The position numbers and the translations under genes were made by a program. A DNA stretch of 64,000 bases from Thalassospira sp. ER-Se-21-Dark (GTDB lineage Bacteria; Pseudomonadota; Alphaproteobacteria; Rhodospirillales; Thalassospiraceae), in assembly GCF_017922435.1 (NCBI RefSeq), contig NZ_VDEZ01000001.1, positions 496,001-560,000 on the forward strand, read 5' to 3'. This document shows positions 1-8,312 of the stretch, piece by piece. Every line of letters begins with the position of its first letter. Within the stretch, counting starts at the first letter, position 1. The notes under the pieces are model-generated. The model was not told where the DNA came from. It worked only from the letters and a program-made list of their open reading frames with translations, and did no database searches.

Positions 1-424
1 AGGTTGCCGGAATGCCGTACGCCATGATCGATGTTTGTTGATGGGTGCGCAAAACCGGGCTGGTTTCGACAAACCGCACGGTCAATGCATCGCCAATGCC
101 CGGCACATTTCGCACCGCCCGCAACGCGTCCGACATCAATGTTCCGCGTCCCGGCCCCAATTCGATCAGATCGATTTTGGGCGGGCTGCCCATCTGTTGC
201 CAGGTGACCGCCGCCCAAAGGCCGATCAACTCGCCAAACATCTGACTGACTTCCGGTGCGGTGATGAAATCACCGGCACGCCCGAACGGGTCCTGCTTGC
301 GGTAATAGCCGTGCTCGGGATGGGCCAGTGCCTCGGTCATGAAATCGGCAATGGTGATCGGTCCCGATACATTGATCCGGCGTTTGATATGGGCCAAAAG
401 CGGGCTGTCGGTCGCAGAACTCAT
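1..424 (-). CDS. MidA/DUF185 family SAM-dependent methyltransferase, N-terminal part (runs off the window)
   Basis: The reading frame opens with ATG at 424-422 and runs off the left edge, so only about 141 N-terminal residues are visible. They contain the block GYY..DPFG..GDFITAPEVSQMFGE followed by a glycine-rich ELGPGRGTLM SAM-binding loop. This combination marks the MidA/NDUFAF7 (DUF185) family, which in mitochondria methylates a complex I subunit; the bacterial substrate is not settled. The start lies 2 nt after the lgt stop codon, so the two are almost certainly co-transcribed, an order common in alphaproteobacteria. The C-terminal half cannot be judged. Confidence 0.85.
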   Translation of the reverse strand, partial: MSSATDSPLLAHIKRRINVSGPITIADFMTEALAHPEHGYYRKQDPFGRAGDFITAPEVSQMFGELIGLWAAVTWQQMGSPPKIDLIELGPGRGTLMSDALRAVRNVPGIGDALTVRFVETSPVLRTHQQTSIMAYGIPAT

Positions 425-426
425 AA

Positions 427-1260
427 TTACGCGTTTTCGGCTTCTTTGGGGTGAATGCGGGTTTCAATCGGTTTGGATTTCAGCGCATAGACAATGCAAC
501 CAATCCCGGCCAGCACCATCGGTATCGACAGAACCTGTCCCATGGTGATGCCCCCGGCAAGGTAACCAAGCTGCGCATCGGGCTGGCGGAAGAATTCGAC
601 AATGATCCGCGAAATGCCGTAACCCGCGACAAACGTCCCGCCAAGGATCCCCGGACGGTGGCGCACGAACGCCTTGCGCGACAGGATAAACAGCACAATA
701 AACAGGATCAGACCTTCAAGCGCTGCTTCATAAAGCTGGCTTGGATGGCGCGGCTCCGGACCACCGTTGGGGAAGACGAAGCCCCACGCAACATCGGTGG
801 TGCGGCCATAAAGCTCGCCATTGATGAAGTTGGCAATCCGGCCAAAGAACAGCCCAATCGGGGTGGCAACGGCTGCGGCGTCCAAAACGGCAAGGATCGA
901 AATATTGCGCTTTCTGGCAAACAGAATGATCGCAACGATCACGCCCATGAACCCGCCATGGAACGCCATACCGCCCTGCCAGACCTTCAGGATATTGGCC
1001 GGGTTATCCAGATAGTAATCCAGATTGTAAAACAGGATATAGCCCAGCCGCCCGCCAAGGATCACACCAAGGGTTGCCCAGAACAGCAAGTCATCAACAT
1101 CGCGCTTGCTCATGATGTTCGGCGTTTTGGTGCAGTAATAGACCACATATTTCCAGCCCAGCAGCAGACCGGCAATATAAGCCAGCGCATACCAGCGAAT
1201 GGCAATCGGGCCGATGGAAATCGCAATCGGGTCTATCGCCGGAAAGGCAAGACTCAGCAT
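427..1260 (-). CDS. lgt: Prolipoprotein diacylglyceryl transferase Lgt
   Basis: Transfers diacylglycerol from phosphatidylglycerol to the lipobox cysteine of prolipoproteins in the inner membrane, the first step of lipoprotein maturation. The 277-residue protein has the multi-spanning hydrophobic profile and length of the family. Recognised Lgt blocks are an HGGFMG motif near residue 100, FGRIANFINGELYGR near residue 140 and GGPEPRHPSQLYEA near residue 170; the conserved His and Arg residues essential in E. coli Lgt lie in these blocks. It sits immediately upstream of the MidA-like gene (2-nt gap) on the same strand. The start is supported by a hydrophobic N-terminus typical of the family. 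Confidence 0.97.
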   Translation of the reverse strand: MLSLAFPAIDPIAISIGPIAIRWYALAYIAGLLLGWKYVVYYCTKTPNIMSKRDVDDLLFWATLGVILGGRLGYILFYNLDYYLDNPANILKVWQGGMAFHGGFMGVIVAIILFARKRNISILAVLDAAAVATPIGLFFGRIANFINGELYGRTTDVAWGFVFPNGGPEPRHPSQLYEAALEGLILFIVLFILSRKAFVRHRPGILGGTFVAGYGISRIIVEFFRQPDAQLGYLAGGITMGQVLSIPMVLAGIGCIVYALKSKPIETRIHPKEAENA

Positions 1261-1374
1261 CTGGAATACTCCGGATCAGCAGGTTGGGTGTTTATCGGCG
1301 AGGTGTTTGTTCTGAGGTCGCAAAGGAGTTGGGCAGCATCATGGCAAACCCACCCCGAACCATGCCGGCGACAC

Positions 1375-2361
1375 TCAGCGGAACGGATCCTCGGTCGCAA
1401 GATAATCCTGCACATAGGACCGCACGCCTTCTTCAAGCGATGTCATTTCCTTGCCATACCCCGCTTCACGCAGCTTGGTCATATTGGCTTCGGTGAAATA
1501 CTGGTACTTGTCGCGGATCGATTCCGGCGTCGGCACGAACTTGATATCAGGCTCCTTGCCCATGGCGCTAAACACTGCCAGTGCCAGATCCTTGAAACTG
1601 CGCGCCTTGCCGGTGCCGATATTGAAAAGATCGCTGACCTGCGGGTTGTCATAAAGCCACATGATGATGTCGACCACATCACCGACCCAGACGAAATCAC
1701 GCAACTGGCCACCATCTTCGTAATCGGGATGATGCGATTTAAACAGGGTCGCGGTTTCACCGTTTGAAAGCTTGTCAAACAGCTGCGACACCACGGATCG
1801 CATCCCGCCCTTATGATATTCATTCGGGCCATAGACGTTAAAGAACTTAAGCCCCGCCCACTGTTTGGGACGGAAACCGTTCTGATCGAGGATACGGCGG
1901 AACCGGCGATCGGTGGCATGCTTGGACCAGCCATAGGCATTGAGCGGTGCCAGTTTCGCCAGATCGGCGTCATCAAAGCTGTCATCAAAGCCCTGCTTGC
2001 CATCGCCGTACGTTGCCGCCGACGATGCATAAATCAGGCGCGATGAATGACGCGAACACCATTCCCACAGCCAGGCGGTCAGTTTCAGGTTGTTGACAAC
2101 AATCTTGTCGGCATCGGTTTCCGTGGTCGCGGAAATCGCGCCCATATGGAAAATCGCCTCGACATTGCCGGCATGCTCTTCAAGGAAATGCGGCAGTTCA
2201 TCGGGATGAACAATGTCACGCAGGTTCCGCTTGGCGATGTTTTTCCATTTGATGCCATCGCGCAGGCGATCAACGACAACAATGTCGGTTTCGCCACGCT
2301 TTTCAAGGGCAGCAACAATATTGGAACCGATAAACCCGGCACCACCAGTGACGATAAGCAT
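1375..2361 (-). CDS. hldD: ADP-L-glycero-D-manno-heptose-6-epimerase
   Basis: Epimerises ADP-D-glycero-manno-heptose to the L-glycero form used for the lipopolysaccharide inner core. The 328-residue protein begins with the short-chain-dehydrogenase nucleotide-binding motif VTGGAGFIGSN and the family-typical segment VVVDRLRDGIKWKN. A YGWSK motif near residue 140 supplies the catalytic Tyr and Lys. Length and sequence match HldD/RfaD closely. It is separated from lgt by 114 nt on the same strand; other heptose-pathway genes are not in the window. Confidence 0.95.
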   Translation of the reverse strand: MLIVTGGAGFIGSNIVAALEKRGETDIVVVDRLRDGIKWKNIAKRNLRDIVHPDELPHFLEEHAGNVEAIFHMGAISATTETDADKIVVNNLKLTAWLWEWCSRHSSRLIYASSAATYGDGKQGFDDSFDDADLAKLAPLNAYGWSKHATDRRFRRILDQNGFRPKQWAGLKFFNVYGPNEYHKGGMRSVVSQLFDKLSNGETATLFKSHHPDYEDGGQLRDFVWVGDVVDIIMWLYDNPQVSDLFNIGTGKARSFKDLALAVFSAMGKEPDIKFVPTPESIRDKYQYFTEANMTKLREAGYGKEMTSLEEGVRSYVQDYLATEDPFR

Positions 2362-2571
2362 TGCATTCTCCTGACGGGGCCGCCCTGCCCCGATGGGCCA
2401 AGGCGACTGATCACGTTTGTCGACACTTTATAAGACCGCCCCTGATCTGGAGCAAGAAAAGCCATACAAAATAACGCTATCGTCACGTCCGCTTCATGAC
2501 GTGCCGCTTGCCCTGAGCCGATGATGCGCCATATTATGCCCAACAACAGATTCAAAAAGCCGGAGACCACC

Positions 2572-2898
2572 ATGCAGATCAACAACCGCATTCTCGATGA
2601 CCTGACCCGTGTCACCAATTCCGCATTGGGCACCATGACCGGTGTCAAAGGCGAAGTAGATGCCATGATCCGCCAGCAGTTTGAAAAGATTCTGCTCAAC
2701 ATGGATCTGGTCACCCGCGAGGAATATGACGTCGTGCACGATGTTGCCGTGCGTGCCGCCGAACGCATTGATGCGCTCGAAGCCAAGATTGCCGATCTTG
2801 AAAAGCGCCTTGACGCAGCTGAGCCGGCCAAGAAACCGGCCGCCAAACGCAGCACGACCAAAGCTGCCCCCAAAACGGCGGCAAAAAAAGACGCCTGA
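2572..2898 (+). CDS. BMFP-domain (UbiK-like) small protein
   Basis: A 108-residue protein with the BMFP layout. A short helical region (NNRILDDLTRVTNSALGTM) precedes a coiled coil (residues about 50-80, EYDVVHDVAVRAAERIDALEAKIADLEKRL) and a lysine/alanine-rich tail. In enterobacteria the family member UbiK (YqiC) assists aerobic ubiquinone biosynthesis and binds membranes. I chose ATG 2572 rather than upstream in-frame codons because a GGAG ribosome site lies just before it and homologues start at MQINNRI-like sequences. The Lys/Ala tail resembles those of PHA granule proteins, but this is compositional only. Confidence 0.8.
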   Translation: MQINNRILDDLTRVTNSALGTMTGVKGEVDAMIRQQFEKILLNMDLVTREEYDVVHDVAVRAAERIDALEAKIADLEKRLDAAEPAKKPAAKRSTTKAAPKTAAKKDA

Positions 2899-3157
2899 TC
2901 GGGGCAACCATCTCCATATAATTCCCATATATGCGAAATGACGCGGGCGTTTTACGCGCCTGCGCCAACATTTGCTGTCACAAGCAGGGCCGCTTGACGG
3001 TCGATCAGATAGACCGGGCAAAGAGACCGGGCAAACTGGCCGGGTGACAATGATCCGAATATTCATTGCTGTCCTGCGCGCAGCAGCGGTTGAAACAAAG
3101 CGTTCACCGGCATATAGTGCGCGCCCTTTCGCACATGCTTGAACAGGCTGGGTATTA

Positions 3158-3664
3158 ATGAACGACCAAATGGAAGATATCGGCGACATCGGCGATGAAA
3201 ACCCGCTGATCCTGGTCGAGGATATCGCCCACACCAACCAGTGGCATCTGGAACGCCGCAGCTCGGACGAGATTGTGGTCGAAATTCCGGCCCACTGGTG
3301 CACCTATCTGGTCTATTTCACCTGGCGTGAAGATGCCGAGGCGCTTCATATCGCCTGCTGCTTTGATCTCTTCGTGCCCGAACCGCTGCGCCCGCGCATC
3401 TACGAACTGGTTGCCAAATGTAACGAGCAACTCTGGATCGGGCATTTCGGTTTGTGGCTTGAAGAAAACATGCCGCTGTTCCGCCACACCCTTCTGTTTG
3501 GCGGCGATGTCCCGCCGATGGTCGAACAGTTTGAAGAACTGATCGATATCGCGCTTTCGGAATGCGAACGTTTCTTCCCGGCGTTTAACTTTGTCCTTGG
3601 CCAGGGGAAAACCCCGGACGAAGCCTTAATGCACGCGATGCTTGAACCTGCCGGTCAGGCTTAA
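3158..3664 (+). CDS. YbjN domain-containing protein
   Basis: The 168-residue protein matches the YbjN family, whose alpha/beta fold resembles type III secretion chaperones. It has an N-terminal acidic segment, WHLERRS.DEIVVEI and TYLVYFTWREDAEALHIACCFD strands, and a C-terminal helical part ending in a QGKTPDEAL segment. Its biochemical role is unknown; E. coli YbjN affects stress tolerance and motility. In many alphaproteobacteria it precedes proC, as here (233 nt apart, same strand), although a strong hairpin terminator lies between them. Confidence 0.85.
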   Translation: MNDQMEDIGDIGDENPLILVEDIAHTNQWHLERRSSDEIVVEIPAHWCTYLVYFTWREDAEALHIACCFDLFVPEPLRPRIYELVAKCNEQLWIGHFGLWLEENMPLFRHTLLFGGDVPPMVEQFEELIDIALSECERFFPAFNFVLGQGKTPDEALMHAMLEPAGQA

Positions 3665-3693
3665 TACGAAAACCTCTGATAAGCTTGCATTGA

Positions 3694-3719
3694 AAAGGAC
3701 GGCAGCATTGCCGTCCTTT
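3694..3719 (+). terminator. Hairpin terminator after the YbjN gene
   Basis: A perfect 11-bp stem (AAAGGACGGCA pairing with TGCCGTCCTTT) around a 4-nt loop, 30 nt after the stop codon. The ends are A/T-rich. Confidence 0.8.
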
Positions 3720-3897
3720 GTCGTTTCAGGACTGCTTTTTGCGCCTGTCTCGCTATGATCCCGACCACACCCCAATCACGCCCTCTTGCTCTCAGCACGA
3801 ACTTGACCCACCTTGAGAAGATCGCTACGGCATTGCATCAAGTGTGTTGATCAACGCATGATCAACCAAACCCGATGGATAAAGCGGAGCAGAATTT

Positions 3898-4713
3898 ATG
3901 AATACGCGTCTTTTGCTGGTTGGCTGTGGCAAGATGGGCAGTGCCATGCTCGAAGGCTGGCTGGCCCGCGGGCTTCAGGCATCGAACGTCTTTATCGTTG
4001 AACAGAGCGAAACGGCTGAAAAGCTCGAAGCGCAATACGGCATTAATGGCGTTCCCGATATTGATCACATCCGCGAAGACTTCATTCCGCAGGTTGTCTT
4101 GTTTGCCGTCAAACCACAGGTCCTGCCCGATCTGATTGACGCTTATAAACCGCTGGTGCGCGCCGAAACGGTCTTTTTGTCCGTCGCCGCAGGCAAAACC
4201 ATCGACTTCTTCACAAGCCACCTTGGCAAACATGCCCGCATCGTGCGTGCCATGCCCAATACACCGGCTGCCGTCTCGCGTGGTATGACCGTGATGTGCC
4301 CGACCGAAAATGTCAGCATCGCCCAGCGCGAGATGTGCCAGACCCTGCTTGAAGCCGTCGGCATGGTGTCCTGGATCGAGGATGAAAGCCTGATGGATGC
4401 CGTCACCGGCCTGTCGGGTAGCGGGCCTGCCTATATCTTCCATCTGGTCGAAGCCATGGCGCAGGCGGGCGAGGCCGCTGGCCTTCCGGCCGATCAGGCG
4501 ATGATCCTTGCCCGCCAGACCGTGGTTGGTGCGGGCTTCCTGCTTGATGCCAGCGAAGAAAGTGCCGCCACCCTGCGTGAGAATGTCACAAGCCCCGGCG
4601 GTACCACCGCGGCCGCACTCAATGTTCTGATGGATCCGAAAACCGGCCTGCCCGATTTGATGACGCGTGCGATCGCCGCCGCCCGTGATCGGTCCAAGGA
4701 ACTGGCGGGGTAA
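3898..4713 (+). CDS. proC: Pyrroline-5-carboxylate reductase
   Basis: Catalyses the last step of proline biosynthesis, NAD(P)H-dependent reduction of pyrroline-5-carboxylate, in the cytoplasm. The 271-residue length is typical. It starts with the Rossmann motif LLVGCGKMGSAM, has FAVKPQ near residue 65, RAMPNTPAAV near residue 115, and the C-terminal signature region VTGLSGSGPAYIF with ARQTVVGAG. A GGAG-type ribosome site precedes the ATG. It is followed 42 nt later by a TetR-family gene on the same strand, which probably shares its transcript. Confidence 0.96.
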   Translation: MNTRLLLVGCGKMGSAMLEGWLARGLQASNVFIVEQSETAEKLEAQYGINGVPDIDHIREDFIPQVVLFAVKPQVLPDLIDAYKPLVRAETVFLSVAAGKTIDFFTSHLGKHARIVRAMPNTPAAVSRGMTVMCPTENVSIAQREMCQTLLEAVGMVSWIEDESLMDAVTGLSGSGPAYIFHLVEAMAQAGEAAGLPADQAMILARQTVVGAGFLLDASEESAATLRENVTSPGGTTAAALNVLMDPKTGLPDLMTRAIAAARDRSKELAG

Positions 4714-4755
4714 TACCCGCCTACGACCGAAGACACTCAACCCAAGGAGAACGTC

Positions 4756-5472
4756 ATGCCACCCAAAAAGGATATCCCCAATCTCCTGATCGATGCGGCC
4801 CTGAAACTGGCCGCAGAAAAGGACTGGCATGATGTCACCCTGCTCGATATCGCCACCGAAGCTGGCGTTTCGGTTGCCGAATGCTACGACCATTGCAGCA
4901 GCAAGGGCGATCTTCTGCGTCGCTTTGTCAAACGCGTTGACCGCGAAGTTTTGGCCGATATCGACTCTGAGGATTTCAACGAACCCGGTCATGACCGCCT
5001 GATTGCGGTGATCATGGCGCGGTTTGATATCCTGTCTGATTACCGCCCGGCCCTTCGCTCGATCATCAATGCCGGGGGTGACCTTGGCCCGACCGACGGG
5101 CTGCGCGCAATCAAGACCCATTTTGGCGCCATGCGCTGGATGCTTGAGGCCGCCGGTTTTCAAACAGCCGGCCTGCATGGCAGCATGCGGGTTGCTGGAC
5201 TGACAGCCGTTTACGCCAAGACCTTCAAACACTGGCTTGATGATGACAGCACCGATTTTGGCCCGACCATGGCCTATCTGGATCGGGAACTGTCCAAGGC
5301 CGCCAATTGGGACCGTCAGGTTGAAAAGGGTCTTGGCAAAGCATCATCGATTTGTGGTAAAATCAGGAAACGGTGCCGCATTTTTTCGATCAAAAAATCA
5401 CCGTCCCCGAGCGATAACAACCCTGCCGATGCACCAACAGATCAGACGACGTCAACCACGGCCAACACCTAA
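4756..5472 (+). CDS. TetR-family transcriptional regulator
   Basis: The 238-residue protein has an N-terminal TetR helix-turn-helix (about residues 9-55; AAEKDWHDVTLLDIATEAGVS then KGDLLRRFV) preceded by a short basic start. The ligand domain is of unknown specificity and includes DDDSTDFGPTMAYLDRELS around residue 165. A basic, then Ser/Thr/Asn-rich tail of about 45 residues extends beyond a normal TetR C-terminus. An AAGGAG site precedes the ATG. It sits between proC and the phasin gene; the 197-nt gap to phaP holds a separate phaP promoter, so no regulatory link to phaP is shown. Confidence 0.85.
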   Translation: MPPKKDIPNLLIDAALKLAAEKDWHDVTLLDIATEAGVSVAECYDHCSSKGDLLRRFVKRVDREVLADIDSEDFNEPGHDRLIAVIMARFDILSDYRPALRSIINAGGDLGPTDGLRAIKTHFGAMRWMLEAAGFQTAGLHGSMRVAGLTAVYAKTFKHWLDDDSTDFGPTMAYLDRELSKAANWDRQVEKGLGKASSICGKIRKRCRIFSIKKSPSPSDNNPADAPTDQTTSTTANT

Positions 5473-5546
5473 TTCCCTGATCTGAAACAGAAAAACTGGA
5501 TGCACACCCAAGGTTATGATTTTGACACAAAAAAATAACCTATAAG

Positions 5547-5564
5547 TTTTTGTGCAGTGCAAAA
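5547..5564. promoter_or_regulatory. Candidate PhaR operator 1 upstream of phaP
   Basis: AT-rich flanked TGC motif TTTTTGTGCAGTGCAAAA, core TGCAGTGC at 5553-5560, lying just upstream of the likely -35 box of phaP. The core recurs upstream of phaB and phaR. Binding by PhaR is inferred from the similarity to TGC-rich operators known for alphaproteobacterial PhaR. Confidence 0.55.
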
Positions 5565-5570
5565 TAATCC

Positions 5571-5599
5571 TTGACGACAGGCGATCATTCCGGCATATT
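5571..5599 (+). promoter_or_regulatory. Probable sigma-70-type promoter of phaP
   Basis: TTGACG at 5571-5576 and CATATT at 5594-5599, 17 nt apart. The expected transcription start near 5606 falls directly before or within the second TGC-rich operator, which fits repression. Confidence 0.5.
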
Positions 5600-5606
5600 G
5601 CAGTTG

Positions 5607-5624
5607 AATTTGTGCGGCGCACAA
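5607..5624. promoter_or_regulatory. Candidate PhaR operator 2 overlapping the phaP start site
   Basis: Near-perfect inverted repeat TTGTGC-GGC-GCACAA with core TGCGGCGC at 5613-5620. The same core is found upstream of phaA (reverse strand). It lies downstream of the -10 box, so an occupied site would block phaP transcription. Confidence 0.55.
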
Positions 5625-5669
5625 TAGCGCCTCATTGCATATCTGTCGCAAACTAATGGAGTGCAAACC

Positions 5670-6122
5670 ATGACCGCCGCAAAAAAGGCAACCAATCCGT
5701 TCTTTGATCTCGACTTCACCAAATACACTGCGGACTTCAAAGTTCCGGGTGTAGACGTGAACGAAATGATGGCTTTCCAGCGTAAAAACGTGGAAGCCCT
5801 GACCAAAGCTAACAAGGTGGCCTTCGACGGTTTCCAGGCTGTCGCTCAGCGCCAGAGTGAGATCTTCAAAACGCTGCTGGATAAAGTTCAGACCCAGGGC
5901 AAAGATTTCGCTGCTACTTCTGCTGACGACCCGATGGCTTCGGCTGCAAAACAGACCGAAGCTGCAAAAACGGCTTACGAAGAAGCCCTTGCAAATGCCA
6001 AGGAACTGTCAGGTCTGGTAACCAAGTCTCAGGAAGAAGCGCTTGCTCTTCTGCAGACTCGCTTTACCGAATCCCTTGACGAATTCAAAGCTGCTATCGA
6101 AAAGACCGCAGCTTCGAAATAA
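5670..6122 (+). CDS. phaP: Phasin (PHA granule-associated protein)
   Basis: A 150-residue helical phasin of the type that coats intracellular polyhydroxyalkanoate granules. It shows the family pattern NPFFDLDFTKY near the start, then FKVPGVDVNEMMAFQRKNVE, then long amphipathic helices rich in Ala, Lys, Glu and Gln without cysteine. ATG 5670 is preferred over GTG 5661 because a GGAG site (5658-5661) is correctly placed for it. The gene stands alone with its own promoter bracketed by two TGC-rich motifs, and a strong terminator follows. Its codon use is cleaner than its neighbours', as expected for an abundant protein. Confidence 0.92.
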   Translation: MTAAKKATNPFFDLDFTKYTADFKVPGVDVNEMMAFQRKNVEALTKANKVAFDGFQAVAQRQSEIFKTLLDKVQTQGKDFAATSADDPMASAAKQTEAAKTAYEEALANAKELSGLVTKSQEEALALLQTRFTESLDEFKAAIEKTAASK

Positions 6123-6156
6123 CAGCTTTGGCTGTTAAATTCCCGTAATCTACTTG

Positions 6157-6188
6157 ATGGCAGGGCATTATGGTCCTGCCATTTTTCT
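6157..6188 (+). terminator. Rho-independent terminator of phaP
   Basis: ATGGCAGG pairs with CCTGCCAT (6175-6182), followed by a T-rich run. Confidence 0.85.
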
Positions 6189-6312
6189 TTTGTGGCCCCT
6201 GTCCGCAATCACGCGTTTTTGCTCAAACTCCGGAATTCATATCGCGTTGATGGTTTGGGCTTATCAGAAACATTCGATCTTACTAAGCTGACTCCAAAAT
6301 AAGGAGACAGCC

Positions 6313-6660
6313 ATGAACACCGAAATCAGTTTTGATGATTTCCTGAAGGTCGACATTCGGGTCGGCACCGTGATCGACGCACAGGAATTTCCCGAGGCCC
6401 GTCGCCCCGCGTTGAAGCTCTGGGTCGATTTCGGGCCCGAGATCGGGACAAAGAAAACATCGGCCCAGATCACCAAACACTACACACCCGAAAAGCTGAT
6501 CGGCCGTCAGGTCGCCGGTGTGGTCAATTTCCCCAAAAAGCAGGTCGGCCCCTTCATGTCAGAATTCCTCTGTCTTGGTTTTCCGGACGGGGATGACGAC
6601 AAGGGTATTGTCCTGATCCGCCCCGATCAGGATGTGCCAAACGGGTCGCGCCTGTTTTAA
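6313..6660 (+). CDS. csaA: CsaA-like tRNA-binding domain protein
   Basis: The 115-residue protein is a stand-alone OB-fold tRNA-binding domain like that at the C-terminus of some methionyl-tRNA synthetases. It shows DDFLKVDIRVGTV, KLWVDFGPEIGTKKTSAQIT and the C-terminal FLCLGFPD...VLIRPD pattern with PNGSRL at the end. CsaA homologues have export-related chaperone activity in Bacillus and bind tRNA; the physiological role here is unknown. AAGGAG precedes the ATG. It appears monocistronic, with a hairpin after it. Confidence 0.9.
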   Translation: MNTEISFDDFLKVDIRVGTVIDAQEFPEARRPALKLWVDFGPEIGTKKTSAQITKHYTPEKLIGRQVAGVVNFPKKQVGPFMSEFLCLGFPDGDDDKGIVLIRPDQDVPNGSRLF

Positions 6661-6670
6661 CCACAAAAGA

Positions 6671-6707
6671 AAAGGACGGATATCGTCATTGCGATACCCG
6701 CCCTTTT
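6671..6707. terminator. Hairpin between csaA and the convergent PAS gene
   Basis: AAAGGACGGATATCG pairs imperfectly with CGATACCCGCCCTTT, followed by T residues. It may terminate transcription from both sides. Confidence 0.65.
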
Positions 6708-6734
6708 CCCGCTCGTGTCACGCTCCCGCCAGGG

Positions 6735-8087
6735 TTAGCGTGCCAAAATGCCCGATGCTTCACGCGTTCGGCCAACAATCAGGGGAATGTCTTCCGACGC
6801 CTTGATCATGTCCTTGAACAAATTCTGGGATGTCTCGACGGAAGTCTGTACGCCGCGCATCTCGCTGCTAACCTGATGGGTGATTTCTGCTTGCTGTGAA
6901 ACAGCCAGCGAAACCACCGCCACCCGACTGAGCATCGCCTTTAGATCCCCCCGGACAGCTGTCGAAACACGCGCCGTTTCACCGACGCATTTTTCCAAAA
7001 CTTCGATCTGCTCAATAATGGCGGGATCATCGCGTGCGCAGTCGCGCAACACATCAAGTGCCTTTTCAATCGATGCAATCGCCCCGTCACTTTCTATTGC
7101 ATGATCGAATGCGTGATCGGCAACCGATCGCAGCTCGGTCATGCGTTGGGCTGTTTCATCCACGCTGCTGACAAGACGTCCGGCGACCATCGCACTGACT
7201 TCCAGATGCGCCTGTGCCCGACGCCATGACGCCGCAATATCCTCGTAACGCTGGTCAATCTTGCCAACGGTCTGATCAATTTCGTCGAAACCGACTTCAA
7301 GCGTCGATTTCAAATTAGCCAGTGACGTGACCTGTTCGGTAATATCGCTGGCAAGTTTGACGATCTTGCACACTTTCCCGTCGGCCCCGTAAACCGGGCT
7401 ATAGCTTGCTTCAAACCAGACCTCGCGACCGTCCTTGCCAAAACGCTTGAACTGGCAGGCCCGGTTCTTTCCCTTTGCCAGCGACCGCCAGAAAGTACGG
7501 TACTCGGCACTCGCGGCATATTCGGGATCAACAAACATGCTGTGATGTTTGCCTGCCACTTCCGACAGGCTGTAACCCATTGCGACGAGGAAATTGTAAT
7601 TGGCAGTCAGGATGTTTCCCGCGATATCAAACTCTACGACCGCCTGGCTATGTTCAATCGCGTCCACTTTGCCCTGCAGGTCGGCCAAACTGTCATGACG
7701 CTCGGTAATATCAACGCCAAGCCGCACAATTCGGATTACCTTGCCGCAGCGATCCTTCACCGGACCGACGGTTTCTTCAACCCACTTACGCTCCCCAGTC
7801 TTGGTGATCCATGGCAAAATGACACTTTTGGATTTACCGGCCCGCAAATCAACCCAGCACAGACCGTACTCGGCTGCCTCGACCACATCGTCCGACAAAA
7901 ACATCGAATGGTGACGGCCCAGAACCTCTTCTTCGCCATATCCGGTCAATGCAAGGAAATTATCATTTACGCGGATGACATTGCCTTCCAGATCGAACTC
8001 GGCAACAGAAAACGACGCGTCAATCATCCCGAAAACGTCATCGAACTCATCAGCGGTTTCAACAGTTATGGATGTCAGTGAATTCAT
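6735..8087 (-). CDS. Tandem-PAS protein with a degenerate chemoreceptor signalling domain
   Basis: The 450-residue protein has no signal peptide or membrane segment. Two PAS domains (about residues 20-125 and 140-245) share GKHHSMF motifs and strand patterns with the PAS domains of the neighbouring receptor gene. The remaining 200 residues are helical and end in VGRTREASGILAR, almost the same tail as that receptor. However, the hairpin tip normally needed to bind CheA/CheW ([19 protein letters not shown] in the neighbour) has no counterpart. It may therefore be a decoy, a heterodimer partner or a non-chemotactic PAS sensor. ATG 8087 is chosen over upstream in-frame codons because CCGGAG sits just before it. 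Confidence 0.8.
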   Translation of the reverse strand: MNSLTSITVETADEFDDVFGMIDASFSVAEFDLEGNVIRVNDNFLALTGYGEEEVLGRHHSMFLSDDVVEAAEYGLCWVDLRAGKSKSVILPWITKTGERKWVEETVGPVKDRCGKVIRIVRLGVDITERHDSLADLQGKVDAIEHSQAVVEFDIAGNILTANYNFLVAMGYSLSEVAGKHHSMFVDPEYAASAEYRTFWRSLAKGKNRACQFKRFGKDGREVWFEASYSPVYGADGKVCKIVKLASDITEQVTSLANLKSTLEVGFDEIDQTVGKIDQRYEDIAASWRRAQAHLEVSAMVAGRLVSSVDETAQRMTELRSVADHAFDHAIESDGAIASIEKALDVLRDCARDDPAIIEQIEVLEKCVGETARVSTAVRGDLKAMLSRVAVVSLAVSQQAEITHQVSSEMRGVQTSVETSQNLFKDMIKASEDIPLIVGRTREASGILAR

Positions 8088-8165
8088 GGACAACTCCGGC
8101 ATATCGCAACTTCGCAAAACGGGTTCATTTGATGTGCCGACTATCGCCTGACCATGCCTGATACG

Positions 8166-8215
8166 ACATCCCCATTTGGGGAGGTCGAATATACCTACGT
8201 ATAAATTTTGGTATG
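8166..8215 (-). repeat. Upstream element, copy A (before the degenerate PAS gene)
   Basis: About 50 bp closely matching 9896-9945. Both contain CCCCATTTG.GGAGGT and TATACCTACGTATA in the same order and spacing. Copy A carries the symmetric CCCCATTTGGGG. It lies 79 nt upstream of its gene, so it is probably a shared regulator site or promoter. Confidence 0.75.
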
Positions 8216-8245
8216 GACTTCATAGAAATGCACTCACAAACAAAG

Positions 8246-8275
8246 AGAGGCAGAATGCAAAAGCATCCTGCCTCT
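8246..8275 (-). terminator. Terminator of the downstream-facing chemoreceptor gene
   Basis: AGAGGCAG pairs with CTGCCTCT, and the stem continues inward with ATGC/GCAT around an A-rich loop. T-rich sequence follows on the minus strand. Confidence 0.8.
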
Positions 8276-8312
8276 TTTCTTCAAAATTGTCTGATTTCTG
8301 CTCTGGACACCC

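Noticed and set aside
451..1767. 438-residue plus-strand open frame
   Set aside because: It is antisense to lgt and hldD, has no ribosome site and no recognisable domain; GC-rich shadow of real genes.
3862..5232. 456-residue minus-strand open frame
   Set aside because: Antisense shadow of proC and the TetR gene, which have clear family motifs and ribosome sites.
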